Source of the DNA: Oscillospiraceae bacterium
GTDB lineage: Bacteria > Bacillota > Clostridia > Oscillospirales > Acutalibacteraceae
Direction of reading: 5' to 3'
Assembly (NCBI GenBank): GCA_015065935.1
Contig: SVPI01000004.1
Span: 1 to 64,000, forward strand
Length of the DNA: 64,000 bases
This document shows, one piece after another, positions 24,855 through 33,790 of this stretch; within the stretch, counting starts at the first letter, position 1; the number at the start of each line of letters is the position of its first letter. Under the pieces are notes generated by a model. The model worked only from the letters and a program-made list of their open reading frames with translations. It had not been told where the DNA came from and ran no database searches. The position numbers and the translations under genes are program-made.

Positions 24855-25904
24855 TTAAACTCCGAAAAAACTTTCTAATTTCTCAAGGGGAATTTTGTGA
24901 ACGTAGGCGTTGCCAATTTCATTAAGCAATACAAGATTTATAAACTCAGCCGTTGATTTTTTATCTCTACGGCAAAGAGTAAGCAGTTCCGTTAGAGGTG
25001 CATCAACCTGAGTTTTAAGGTTAAATTCCTTTAAAAGGCACCGGATTTTTTCCGCCGTTCCTGCTTTTGTAAGGCCGTTTTGTTCGGCCGCCTTAGTTAT
25101 CATAAGCATTCCAACGCCAACGGCCTCGCCGTGGGTTATGCCTTTAAAATCATAATAAAGCTCAATGGCGTGGCCCAAGGTGTGGCCGAAATTAAGAAGG
25201 CGCCTTTCGCCGCTCTCCTTAAAATCATTTTCAACAACCTGCCTTTTAATGTTAACGCAGGAATAAATGATTTTTTCAAGGCTTAAATCCGAACCCTCTG
25301 CCGAAAGGCAGTTAAAGAGTTTTTCATCCTTTATAGCGCCCGTTTTAATAACCTCGCCCATACCATCACAAAAAAATTCCGAAGGCAGGGTATCAAGGGT
25401 TGCGGTGTCAATTAAAACAAGGCGGGGGTTATGAAATGCACCTACAAGGTTTTTGCCAAAGGGCAGGTCACAACCTGTTTTTCCGCCAACGGAAGAATCA
25501 ACCTGGGAAAGAAGGGATGTAGGGATTTGGATAAAATCAATACCACGAAGATAAATTGAAGCGGCAAAGCCGACCATATCCCCTGTAACGCCGCCGCCAA
25601 CTGCAATAACCAAATCCTCTCTGGTCAGGCCAAATCGGCACATTGCATCAAGCATTGAATATACGGTTTGCAGCGTTTTATTTTCCTCCCCTGCAGGGAA
25701 GGTGAAAAGAGAGGCGTTAAAATTCTCTTTTTCCAGGGCAAAAACAATCTTTTTCGCATAAAGGGGGGCAACATTGCTGTCGGAAATAACAAGAATTTTT
25801 TTAGCCTTTGTAAGTGGTTTTATAAAATCACAGCACTGCCCCAAAATATCTCGGTCGATTAAAATGTCATAAGGGGTGGGTGCCGCAACCGTCATTTTAA
25901 GCAT
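24855..25904 (-). CDS. aroB: 3-dehydroquinate synthase
   Basis: A 349-residue NAD- and metal-dependent enzyme converting DAHP to 3-dehydroquinate. GGGVTGDMVGFAASIYLRGI is the nucleotide-binding signature; QIPTSLLSQVDSSVGGKTG follows; metal ligands lie in GEVIK and in the two histidine motifs NFGHTLGHAIE and THGEAVGVGM. Length is normal. Ribosome site AGGAGC before the ATG. Its product needs 3-dehydroquinate dehydratase, whose gene is not in this operon. Confidence 0.97.
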   Translation of the reverse strand: MLKMTVAAPTPYDILIDRDILGQCCDFIKPLTKAKKILVISDSNVAPLYAKKIVFALEKENFNASLFTFPAGEENKTLQTVYSMLDAMCRFGLTREDLVIAVGGGVTGDMVGFAASIYLRGIDFIQIPTSLLSQVDSSVGGKTGCDLPFGKNLVGAFHNPRLVLIDTATLDTLPSEFFCDGMGEVIKTGAIKDEKLFNCLSAEGSDLSLEKIIYSCVNIKRQVVENDFKESGERRLLNFGHTLGHAIELYYDFKGITHGEAVGVGMLMITKAAEQNGLTKAGTAEKIRCLLKEFNLKTQVDAPLTELLTLCRRDKKSTAEFINLVLLNEIGNAYVHKIPLEKLESFFGV

Positions 25905-25918
25905 AAAATCTATTGCTC

Positions 25919-26920
25919 CTAAATATTATTTTTAACAGCACTAAGTTTCTTTGAAAGGCAGTCGAACATTTTGGGTGTTATTGACTGTGCGCCATCGCAA
26001 AGGGCGTGGGCAGGGTCGTTATGCACCTCAATAATAAGTCCGTCAGCTCCTGCGGCAACGGCCGCAAGGCAAAGGGGCTCAACCAGCCAGGCAATACCGC
26101 CCGAATGACTGGGGTCAACCACAACGGGCAGGTGGGAAAGCTTTTTGAAAATCGGGATTGCCGAAATATCAAGGGTGTTTCTTGTGTAGGTTTCAAAGGT
26201 GCGAACGCCTCGCTCGCAAAGGATAACCTTTTCGTTACCCTGGCTCATAATATATTCGGCGCTCATAAGGGTTTCTTCAACCGTGTTTGCAAGGCCGCGC
26301 TTTAACAGAATGGGCTTATTGGTTTTACCAAGCTCCTTTAAAAGCTCAAAGTTTTGCATATTGCGGGCGCCAACCTGAATAACATCAACATCCTCAAAAA
26401 GGTCAAGGTGAGCAATGCTCATAATTTCGGTAACAATAGGAAGGCCTGTTTCCTTCTTGGCTTCAAGCAGCAGCTCAATGCCTTCGCCGCGAAGACCCTG
26501 GAAGGCATAAGGTGAGGTTCTGGGTTTAAATGCGCCGCCGCGTAAAAAGCCTGCACCGCTTTCCTTTACCGCCTTGGCAATGCCTGTTATCTGCTCCTTA
26601 CTTTCAACCGAGCAAGGGCCTGCAATAAGGCTTAATTTGCCATCACCAATTTTACTGTTTCCAACGGTTATAACCGTGTTTTGCGGGTGGAAGGCACGGT
26701 TGGCCTTTTTATAGGGCTCCTGAACGCGCTTAACGCTTTCAACAATTTCTTTAGCCTGCAATGCCTCGGCATCAATAAGATGTGTATCGCCAAGCAGACC
26801 GAGAACGGTGGAATGTGTGCCGCGCCAGGTGTTAACCTTAATGTCATATTTTTCGGTAAGCAGATTTGAAAAATTTAAAATCTGTTCATCTGAAACATTT
26901 GATTTTAAAACAATAATCAT
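25919..26920 (-). CDS. aroF: 3-deoxy-7-phosphoheptulonate synthase (DAHP synthase, type I beta)
   Basis: A 333-residue enzyme catalysing the first committed aromatic step. The first 70 or so residues form the ferredoxin-like regulatory domain of the beta class (VLKSNVSDEQILNFSNLL). The barrel carries LSLIAGPCSVESKEQ, GAFKPRTSPYAFQG, VGARNMQNFELLKELG and VVDPSHSGG. Feedback by the N-terminal domain is family knowledge. AGGAGCG precedes the ATG. The 57 bases to aroEK are AT-rich with TATTAT, so a secondary promoter is possible. Confidence 0.97.
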   Translation of the reverse strand: MIIVLKSNVSDEQILNFSNLLTEKYDIKVNTWRGTHSTVLGLLGDTHLIDAEALQAKEIVESVKRVQEPYKKANRAFHPQNTVITVGNSKIGDGKLSLIAGPCSVESKEQITGIAKAVKESGAGFLRGGAFKPRTSPYAFQGLRGEGIELLLEAKKETGLPIVTEIMSIAHLDLFEDVDVIQVGARNMQNFELLKELGKTNKPILLKRGLANTVEETLMSAEYIMSQGNEKVILCERGVRTFETYTRNTLDISAIPIFKKLSHLPVVVDPSHSGGIAWLVEPLCLAAVAAGADGLIIEVHNDPAHALCDGAQSITPKMFDCLSKKLSAVKNNI

Positions 26921-26977
26921 AAAAAACTCGCTCCTAGGGAAATAGCTAACTTATATATTATAATACTTAATAATAAA

Positions 26978-28315
26978 TTATTCAAGGTTGTTATAGGCAG
27001 AAATTATATTTTTTACAATATTTTCGGGGCAATCCTCGGCATTTACCCTGAATTTAGCCACCCTTTCGTAAATTCCCTGCCGCTCAACCATAAGCCTCGC
27101 AATTTTTTCCTCGGGGTTATCGCCATTAAGCAGCGGGCGGGTTGTGTCATTTTTCAGGCGCTCAAAAACGCATTTGGGGGTTATTTCAAGATAAACCGTT
27201 AAGGCGTTTTCAAAAAACTCCTCGCATTTGCAAAAAATCGGCAGACCGCCACCGCAGGAAATAACCCTGCCGCCGTCCCTTGAAAGCTCAAGGGCAAGCT
27301 CATTTTCAGCCTTTCTGAACTCCGCCTCGCCAAACTGCTTAAAAATTTCCGAAACAGACATATTGTACCTTTGCTCAATAAGGCTGTCGGTGTCTGCAAG
27401 CTCCATATTAAGTGTCTTTGCAAGAAGCGCCGAAACGGTGGTTTTGCCGCTTCCCATAAAGCCCACAAGAACAATATTTTTATCCCTTTTATTAAGCTTT
27501 TGCTCTGCCGCTTTTGTAACAGCCTTTATCTGCTCATCAGAAAAGGAAACATCACACCAAATGCTTTGTGCGCGGGCGGCCTGAGCTACCAGCATTGAAA
27601 GACCGTTTGAAAAGCGTTTTCCCTGCTCCTTTGCATATTTTAAAAGCAGGGTTTCGGTGGGGTTGTAAATGGTATCAAAAACCGCATCAAAGAAAGAGAT
27701 TTGCTCCCTTGTAAGCGGCGATTTATCACAGTTTGGGAACATTCCAACAGGGGTGGCGTTAACAAACAAATCATAATGCCCTGCTATCTCATTTTCCTCA
27801 ATAACCGAAATTTGAACGCCGAATTTTTTTTGGAGTTCTAAACACAGTCCGCTTGCTTTATTGCGGCTACCCTTTCTTGTGCAAAAGGTAATGGTACAGT
27901 TTTTCTCAAGGGCGCAGTAGGAAATGGTGCGGGCCACACCGCCGTAGCCATAAATTAAGACACTGCCGCAAAGGGGGATGCCCGCCATTTGGAGGCCCTT
28001 TAAAAAACCAAAGCCATCGGTATTAAAACCAACAAGGCGGCCGTTTTCATTTTTTACGGTGTTAACGGCACCGTAGGCCGCTGCAGTAGGGTCAAGAGTG
28101 TCAAGATATTTTATTATAGTTTGCTTGTGAGGAATTGTGATATTAAATCCGTTAAGTTCTTTTAAAAGAGCAATTTTTTCATCGAACTGCTCTGTGGGAA
28201 AAGAAAACATGGAATAATCGGCACAAATTTGGTTTATTTCAAAAAGCTTTCTCTGAATAAAGGGGGATAAGGAATGTGACAGCGGGAAGCCTATGAGACC
28301 CAGCGTTTTTTTCAC
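26978..28315 (-). CDS. aroEK: Shikimate dehydrogenase/shikimate kinase fusion
   Basis: A 445-residue bifunctional enzyme. Residues about 1-268 are AroE: GFPLSHSLSP for shikimate, the catalytic Lys in NITIPHK, FNTDG, a Rossmann loop GYGGVARTI and NATPVGM. Residues about 275-445 are AroK: P-loop GFMGSGKTT, DTDSLIEQR, ISCGGGLP and the lid RPLL. The two steps, dehydroshikimate to shikimate to shikimate-3-phosphate, are consecutive, so fusion makes sense. Start GTG with AAAGGTGA; it heads the aromatic operon and is divergent from acpP. Confidence 0.95.
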   Translation of the reverse strand: MKKTLGLIGFPLSHSLSPFIQRKLFEINQICADYSMFSFPTEQFDEKIALLKELNGFNITIPHKQTIIKYLDTLDPTAAAYGAVNTVKNENGRLVGFNTDGFGFLKGLQMAGIPLCGSVLIYGYGGVARTISYCALEKNCTITFCTRKGSRNKASGLCLELQKKFGVQISVIEENEIAGHYDLFVNATPVGMFPNCDKSPLTREQISFFDAVFDTIYNPTETLLLKYAKEQGKRFSNGLSMLVAQAARAQSIWCDVSFSDEQIKAVTKAAEQKLNKRDKNIVLVGFMGSGKTTVSALLAKTLNMELADTDSLIEQRYNMSVSEIFKQFGEAEFRKAENELALELSRDGGRVISCGGGLPIFCKCEEFFENALTVYLEITPKCVFERLKNDTTRPLLNGDNPEEKIARLMVERQGIYERVAKFRVNAEDCPENIVKNIISAYNNLE

Positions 28316-28377
28316 TTACAATCACCTTTCCTCTCTTTTTAAATAATTCGATTTTTATCGACAAAAAAATTCTTTAC

Positions 28378-28406
28378 TTGACTTATTGGCGAAATTATTG
28401 TATCTT
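28378..28406 (+). promoter_or_regulatory. SigA promoter of acpP
   Basis: TTGACT, 17-base spacer, TATCTT, with a 5' leader of about 65 bases before the ATG. Confidence 0.7.
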
Positions 28407-28478
28407 AATAATTACAAATATAACATATTTGTTTTTTTATGTCTACTTTTAATGCTAATTTTTTTTGGAGGTTTTTTT

Positions 28479-28706
28479 ATGGTATTTGATAAAATCAGGG
28501 AGATTTTAGCTGACCAACTTGATGCAAATGTTGACGAGATGACAATGGACACCCGCATCGCCGAGGACCTTGGCGCTGACAGTCTTGATGTTGTTGAAAT
28601 GCTTATGAGTGTTGAAGATGAATTTGGCATTGAAATTCCCGATGATGCCATTGAAGATTTAAAGACTATCGGCAATGTTGTTGAGTACATTGAGAAAAAC
28701 AAATAA
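28479..28706 (+). CDS. acpP: Acyl carrier protein
   Basis: A 75-residue acidic carrier for fatty acid synthesis. The phosphopantetheine attachment Ser is in LGADSLDVVEMLM, and FGIEIPDDAIEDLKTIGNVVEYI completes the four-helix bundle. The start is ATG 28479 behind GGAGG; the ORF track adds 31 residues of untranslated leader. It is monocistronic, with a terminator shared with the opposite gene. No fab genes are adjacent. Confidence 0.97.
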   Translation: MVFDKIREILADQLDANVDEMTMDTRIAEDLGADSLDVVEMLMSVEDEFGIEIPDDAIEDLKTIGNVVEYIEKNK

Positions 28707-28719
28707 GTTTTAAATTTTT

Positions 28720-28755
28720 AAGACCCCGCTTCAAATTGAAGCGGGGTCTTTTTTT
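28720..28755. terminator. Bidirectional terminator after acpP
   Basis: AAGACCCCGCTTC, loop AAATT, GAAGCGGGGTCTT and a T-run; on the minus strand it overlaps the stop codon of the opposite gene. Confidence 0.93.
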
Positions 28756-29525
28756 CTTATAAAAAATGACATAATCAGTATAAAAACTGCGGCAAAAATT
28801 AAGCAGCTTAAAAGGCAAAAAACAAAAAGAGTTATGAAATCCCTAAGGGATGCAAAATCGATGCCAAGGTTTCTGAATTTTAAAAAAATAAGGGCTGCGC
28901 CGGGCGCTGTACCAAGCATTAAAAAAGCCGAAATTAAAGCGGTTTTAAGGTACCTTTTGCTCTGCTTTTTTAAAATAAAAAACGAACTTATAAACAGCAA
29001 AGAAAATACTGTTGCCGAGGCTAAAAAAAGCCCTTTAAACCTGCCGTAAAAACGGCAGAAATAGCCTATGATTTCCGGTGTTGAGTGACCTAGCACTTCC
29101 CTTGTACAAAGGGAAACTGTTTGCTCTAAAATTTGCCTTGTTTCCTCGGAATAGCCCGATATTTTTTCCTCTGCTGCAAGGAAAATTTTGTGGCTTATTT
29201 TCTCCTTTATTTTAGTATCATCCGGGGTGAAATTCTCACCTTTAAGAGAAGAATTTATAAACGGAATAAGGTTATTTTCAATATCCCTTTCGGTAACAAT
29301 ACCACTGAAAAAGTCCTGCTCAAAGCCACCCGCCTGACCAATAAAATTTAGGCTGCCAGAGGCTTCAAGCGCGGCTTTTTTTGCATAGTCACTTTTTTCT
29401 AAAAGTGCAAAAATAACCGAGGGTGTGCCCATTGCAAAGAGCCCCCAGGAAGCAACTGCGGTAAAAAGAAAAAATGCAGTTAAAAAGGCGAAAATCGCCC
29501 TCAAAAAAGTGTTTTTTATTCTCAC
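28731..29525 (-). CDS. Membrane protein of unknown function
   Basis: A 264-residue protein not recognised. It has an N-terminal hydrophobic helix (about 8-32), a soluble helical part of some 130 residues (about 40-160) probably outside the cell, and three further helices, with KKQSKR and a final RKKD marking cytoplasmic ends. It lies one base after the sortase stop in the minus direction, so the two genes are likely one operon. An assembly or accessory partner of the sortase is conceivable but unsupported. Confidence 0.7.
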   Translation of the reverse strand: MRIKNTFLRAIFAFLTAFFLFTAVASWGLFAMGTPSVIFALLEKSDYAKKAALEASGSLNFIGQAGGFEQDFFSGIVTERDIENNLIPFINSSLKGENFTPDDTKIKEKISHKIFLAAEEKISGYSEETRQILEQTVSLCTREVLGHSTPEIIGYFCRFYGRFKGLFLASATVFSLLFISSFFILKKQSKRYLKTALISAFLMLGTAPGAALIFLKFRNLGIDFASLRDFITLFVFCLLSCLIFAAVFILIMSFFIRKKDPASI

Positions 29526-29526
29526 C

Positions 29527-30174
29527 CTACTTCACCACCGGTCCTGATAAAAAATCGGCATAAACAAAAAATCGCTTTGCGGAAACACCAAGGCTACCCC
29601 CACCGTAATAGCAGGTGTAAAGCACCAAATTTTCCCTTTTTTCGCCTAAATCATAGGCCGTTTTATCGTTATTATTTTTAACGGCTGTACCACTTACCTT
29701 ATAAACAAAAACACCGTAATTTGTGGTAATTTTCACGATGTCCCCAACCTTTATGTTCTTAAGATTATAAAGAAACGAACTGTTGTGCCCGCCAATAAGC
29801 ACCGTAGAGCCTGTGCCGGGGAAACTGCTTCCCATATACTGGCAAAGGCCACGGGAAAGCTGATAATTTGAGTCGCCGAAAATAAGCGGAAGGCTGATAC
29901 CAAGCGTTTCGATTTCTACCCTGCCAAAGCTTTCGGAATATTTTGGGAATGTAATATCTTTTGCATTTACCACGCCCGAAAAAACGCTGCTGCCCTTAAA
30001 GGTATCGCGAATTTCGTTTGTGCCTGCCTCGGCACTTAGGGTTGCCATATTAAAAACCGAAATGCCAATATCTATTATAGGGGAAAATAAAAGATAAATA
30101 AGCAGGTAAGCTAAAATCAAAAAGACTAACGGCAATAATAAATATGCCGTTAGCCCCTGAAGTTTTTTATTCAT
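29527..30174 (-). CDS. Sortase
   Basis: A 215-residue membrane-anchored transpeptidase. One N-terminal helix (about 10-33) precedes the beta-barrel with catalytic His in VLIGGHNS, Cys in LVLYTCYY and Arg in SAKRFFVYA, the full triad in normal order. Short length and the YTC motif fit class D/E-like enzymes. ATG 30174 sits within the overlap ATGAATAA with the previous gene; the ORF-track start lies 28 residues earlier inside that gene. The neighbour upstream is a signal-peptide protein with a C-terminal helix and Lys tail. Confidence 0.88.
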   Translation of the reverse strand: MNKKLQGLTAYLLLPLVFLILAYLLIYLLFSPIIDIGISVFNMATLSAEAGTNEIRDTFKGSSVFSGVVNAKDITFPKYSESFGRVEIETLGISLPLIFGDSNYQLSRGLCQYMGSSFPGTGSTVLIGGHNSSFLYNLKNIKVGDIVKITTNYGVFVYKVSGTAVKNNNDKTAYDLGEKRENLVLYTCYYGGGSLGVSAKRFFVYADFLSGPVVK

Positions 30175-30742
30175 TATTTTCTTTTTTCTTTCTGAATGAG
30201 AAAAGGCAGGTAACATAGGTTGCCGCAATGAGGGTAAACGAAACCGCGCCGAAAACAAGGTGCCTTTCGTTTACACCTGTAACCTTAATAACCGCGGCGC
30301 CGCTGAAAACCGTTTTTCCTGCATTATCGGTTATAGTCACATTACCGCCGGAATAAACAAGTTTTAAATTCAAAACTGCGGTTGCCTTTTGAGCAAGCTC
30401 AAAAATTTCCGATTTTGCCGATGAATCAAACCTTTCAAAGTTAACATCGCCTGCACCGAATTTTTGCACCTGACCGTCTAAAACTTTAAGACCGTTTTCA
30501 ATATAGCCTAAAATTTCATTCGACTGTGCCTCGGTAACACTTACGGTTAAAAAGAAGTTTCTGGCTTGATTTACATATTCGGCAGGCAGGGTATATTCCC
30601 TATCCCCCACCGTGTAAACCATTTGAATTTTTTCAAGAATTACCTGCTCCGATGCATTTATAGTTCCCTCGGCACTAACCGAAAAGGCGCAAAGCATAAA
30701 CAGGCTTAAAAATACGCAAACAAACTTTAAAAAATTTTTCAC
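30167..30742 (-). CDS. Secreted protein with C-terminal membrane anchor, sortase-linked
   Basis: A 191-residue protein with a signal peptide (cleavage probably after VSAEG), a 110-residue extracellular part starting with ASEQVILEKIQM, and a C-terminal hydrophobic helix followed by FRKKKENNE. That layout matches a cell-wall-sorted protein, but no LPxTG or close variant is seen; the nearest candidate before the helix is KVTGVNE. Its stop overlaps the sortase start by eight bases, so the two are coupled. It may be a dedicated substrate or a helper. Confidence 0.7.
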   Translation of the reverse strand: MKNFLKFVCVFLSLFMLCAFSVSAEGTINASEQVILEKIQMVYTVGDREYTLPAEYVNQARNFFLTVSVTEAQSNEILGYIENGLKVLDGQVQKFGAGDVNFERFDSSAKSEIFELAQKATAVLNLKLVYSGGNVTITDNAGKTVFSGAAVIKVTGVNERHLVFGAVSFTLIAATYVTCLFSFRKKKENNE

Positions 30743-30810
30743 TTTTCTTCCTCCTTAGAATTATACTCATAACAAGTATATCCAAGCAAGAAGATTTTTA
30801 TTCCGAAAAA

Positions 30811-30957
30811 TTATTTTTTAATAAGCTTTGCGCGGCGGAAAATTAGGCGTGCAAGGCGCTTTTCAAGAACGGCCAGCTTTCTCTCGTTAAAAAAGCCCCA
30901 AACCACAATTCCTATTAAAATGGCCTCTATAACTGTGCTGAATACTGATAAAAACAT
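30811..30957 (-). CDS. Small membrane peptide (48 aa) under a LexA-type SOS box
   Basis: Too short for the ORF track. The ATG at 30957 has a strong AGGAGG five bases away and reads MFLSVFSTVIEAILIGIVVW as its start, one transmembrane helix, followed by a basic amphipathic tail with EKRLARLIFRRAKLIKK. A consensus SigA promoter stands upstream, and a perfect 22-base palindrome with GAACATTTGTTC overlaps the predicted transcript start. In Firmicutes LexA binds GAACnnnnGTTC. SOS-induced one-helix proteins such as YneA and SosA block division, so such a role is an inference. No homologue is recognised. Confidence 0.72.
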   Translation of the reverse strand: MFLSVFSTVIEAILIGIVVWGFFNERKLAVLEKRLARLIFRRAKLIKK

Positions 30958-30968
30958 AGTTACCTCCT

Positions 30969-30990
30969 AAAAAGAACATTTGTTCTTTTT
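30969..30990. promoter_or_regulatory. LexA-type operator (SOS box)
   Basis: AAAAAGAACA-TT-TGTTCTTTTT is a perfect inverted repeat containing GAACATTTGTTC, the Gram-positive SOS-box pattern GAACnnnnGTTC. It lies just after the -10 element and over the expected +1, a position where a repressor blocks initiation. It is followed by a ribosome site, not a U-tract, so it is not a terminator. Confidence 0.75.
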
Positions 30991-30994
30991 CTTT

Positions 30995-31022
30995 ATTATA
31001 CACTTTTTTGCGGCTTTGTCAA
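30995..31022 (-). promoter_or_regulatory. SigA promoter of the 48-aa peptide
   Basis: Minus strand TTGACA, 16-base spacer, TATAAT: consensus at both hexamers, the strongest promoter in the window by eye, which fits a gene held off by a repressor. Confidence 0.85.
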
Positions 31023-31055
31023 CACTTTTTTTAAAAGTTTTTACAATTAAATTAT

Positions 31056-31087
31056 AAAAAAAAGAAAGTCCCTTAAAGGGGACTTTC
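31056..31087 (-). terminator. Terminator of the SLOG-family gene
   Basis: GAAAGTCCC and GGGACTTTC stem, followed on the minus strand by a T-run. Confidence 0.85.
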
Positions 31088-31094
31088 AGTGCTT

Positions 31095-31664
31095 TTATTC
31101 ATCTTCCTCTGCTGCATCGGCAAGGGATATATAATCGCGATAGGTAAGCAGGCTTTCCTCACTGTCAGCAAGGTTTATAATTTTCTTGTTTTTCTTTGCG
31201 GCATATTTAAGGGTTGCGGCGGTGCCTCCCGGTGCTCCGTCAAAATAGGTCAGCACCAAATCGCTGTTATCAACCATAAAATCATTACGCTTAAAATAAC
31301 ACCCCTTATAATATTCCTCAGAAAGTAAGATAACCTCATCGGCATTTGTAAGCACATTATCATACCGCTTTTTCCAGCCCTCATCCCAGCCTGCTGTTTG
31401 ATTTCTAAAGGGCAATACGCAAATTAAATTAACCACGCAGTCCCCTTTTTCTTTAAGCAGTAAAACCATTTCAGCGGCTAAAATATCAAAGCCCATTGCC
31501 ATACCTGTGTAAAAGGTGAAGCAGTTTTCTTTAGGCAGAGAAAAAATCGCCTCTAAAAGGGATGCCTCAAAGGCGGCATACTTTGGGTCAGAGTCACTAA
31601 ATTCAAAGGGAAATTTAGCAGGTCTGTAGCCTGTAAAGCAACAACTAAAAGTTTTATCAGTCAT
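31095..31664 (-). CDS. SLOG-family (DUF1273/YpsA-like) protein
   Basis: A 189-residue Rossmann-like protein. The start CCFTGYRPAKFPF, the central GMAMGFDILAAEMVL, and the end DNSDLVLTYFDGAPGGTAAT are features of the SLOG superfamily branch that includes YpsA, thought to bind a nucleotide or nucleotide-derived ligand. It ends in an acidic AAEEDE tail. It lies between groEL and the SOS-box peptide but has its own terminator. Biochemical role not known. Confidence 0.82.
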   Translation of the reverse strand: MTDKTFSCCFTGYRPAKFPFEFSDSDPKYAAFEASLLEAIFSLPKENCFTFYTGMAMGFDILAAEMVLLLKEKGDCVVNLICVLPFRNQTAGWDEGWKKRYDNVLTNADEVILLSEEYYKGCYFKRNDFMVDNSDLVLTYFDGAPGGTAATLKYAAKKNKKIINLADSEESLLTYRDYISLADAAEEDE

Positions 31665-31680
31665 AATATTTCCTTTTTAG

Positions 31681-31708
31681 AAAACGCCAAGGTTTCCCTC
31701 GGCGTTTT
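31681..31708 (-). terminator. Terminator of groES-groEL
   Basis: AACGCC and GGCGTT with an inner AGG/CCT step; T-rich on the minus strand, a few bases after the groEL stop. Confidence 0.85.
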
Positions 31709-31713
31709 TCTTT

Positions 31714-33348
<1,635 letters not shown>

Positions 33349-33365
33349 TTAAAATTACCTCCAAA

Positions 33366-33650
33366 TTACTCAACAATAGCCAAAATATCGCTTTGGCGGA
33401 GAATGCTGTACTCAGTTCCATCAATCTTAACCTCGTTGCCTGCATATTTTGCGGCAATAACGCGGTCACCAACCTTAACATACATTTTAACGTCGGCGCC
33501 ATCTACCATACCGCCGGGGCCAACGGCCACAACCTCAAAAATTTCGGGTTTTTCCTTGGCGGTAGAGGTAAGGATAATGCCGCTTTTAGTTGTTTCCTCA
33601 ACTTCTACAGCCTTGGTTACAACGCGGTCGGCTAAAGGTTTAATAGTCAT
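33366..33650 (-). CDS. groS: Co-chaperonin GroES
   Basis: A 94-residue lid protein for GroEL. IKPLADRVVTKAVEVEETT is the N-terminal signature, TKSGIILT lies in the mobile loop that contacts GroEL, and the end ILRQSDILAIVE is family-typical. First gene of groESL, transcribed from a SigA promoter overlapping a CIRCE operator. Confidence 0.98.
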   Translation of the reverse strand: MTIKPLADRVVTKAVEVEETTKSGIILTSTAKEKPEIFEVVAVGPGGMVDGADVKMYVKVGDRVIAAKYAGNEVKIDGTEYSILRQSDILAIVE

Positions 33651-33685
33651 TGTTATATTCCTCCTAATGAATAATCACAGAAAAG

Positions 33686-33712
33686 TTAGCACTCTAACTT
33701 TAAGAGTGCTAA
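33686..33712. promoter_or_regulatory. CIRCE operator (HrcA site)
   Basis: TTAGCACTC, nine bases, GAGTGCTAA: an exact match to the CIRCE consensus. It follows the -10 of the groES promoter, so HrcA is expected to repress groESL at normal temperature. hrcA is not in this window. Confidence 0.97.
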
Positions 33713-33717
33713 TTATT

Positions 33718-33745
33718 ATTGTAATCCTTTTATTTCCAAAATCAA
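33718..33745 (-). promoter_or_regulatory. SigA promoter of groES-groEL
   Basis: Minus strand TTGATT, 16-base spacer, TACAAT, directly upstream of CIRCE. Confidence 0.7.
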
Positions 33746-33790
33746 GTGTTTTTTAGAAATTTAAAAAATTATTAACAAAATTTATGAAAA

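Noticed and set aside
30969-30990. 22-base palindrome as a transcription terminator
   Set aside because: The GC content of the stem is low and AGGAGG plus a start codon follow in place of a U-tract; its core fits the SOS box.
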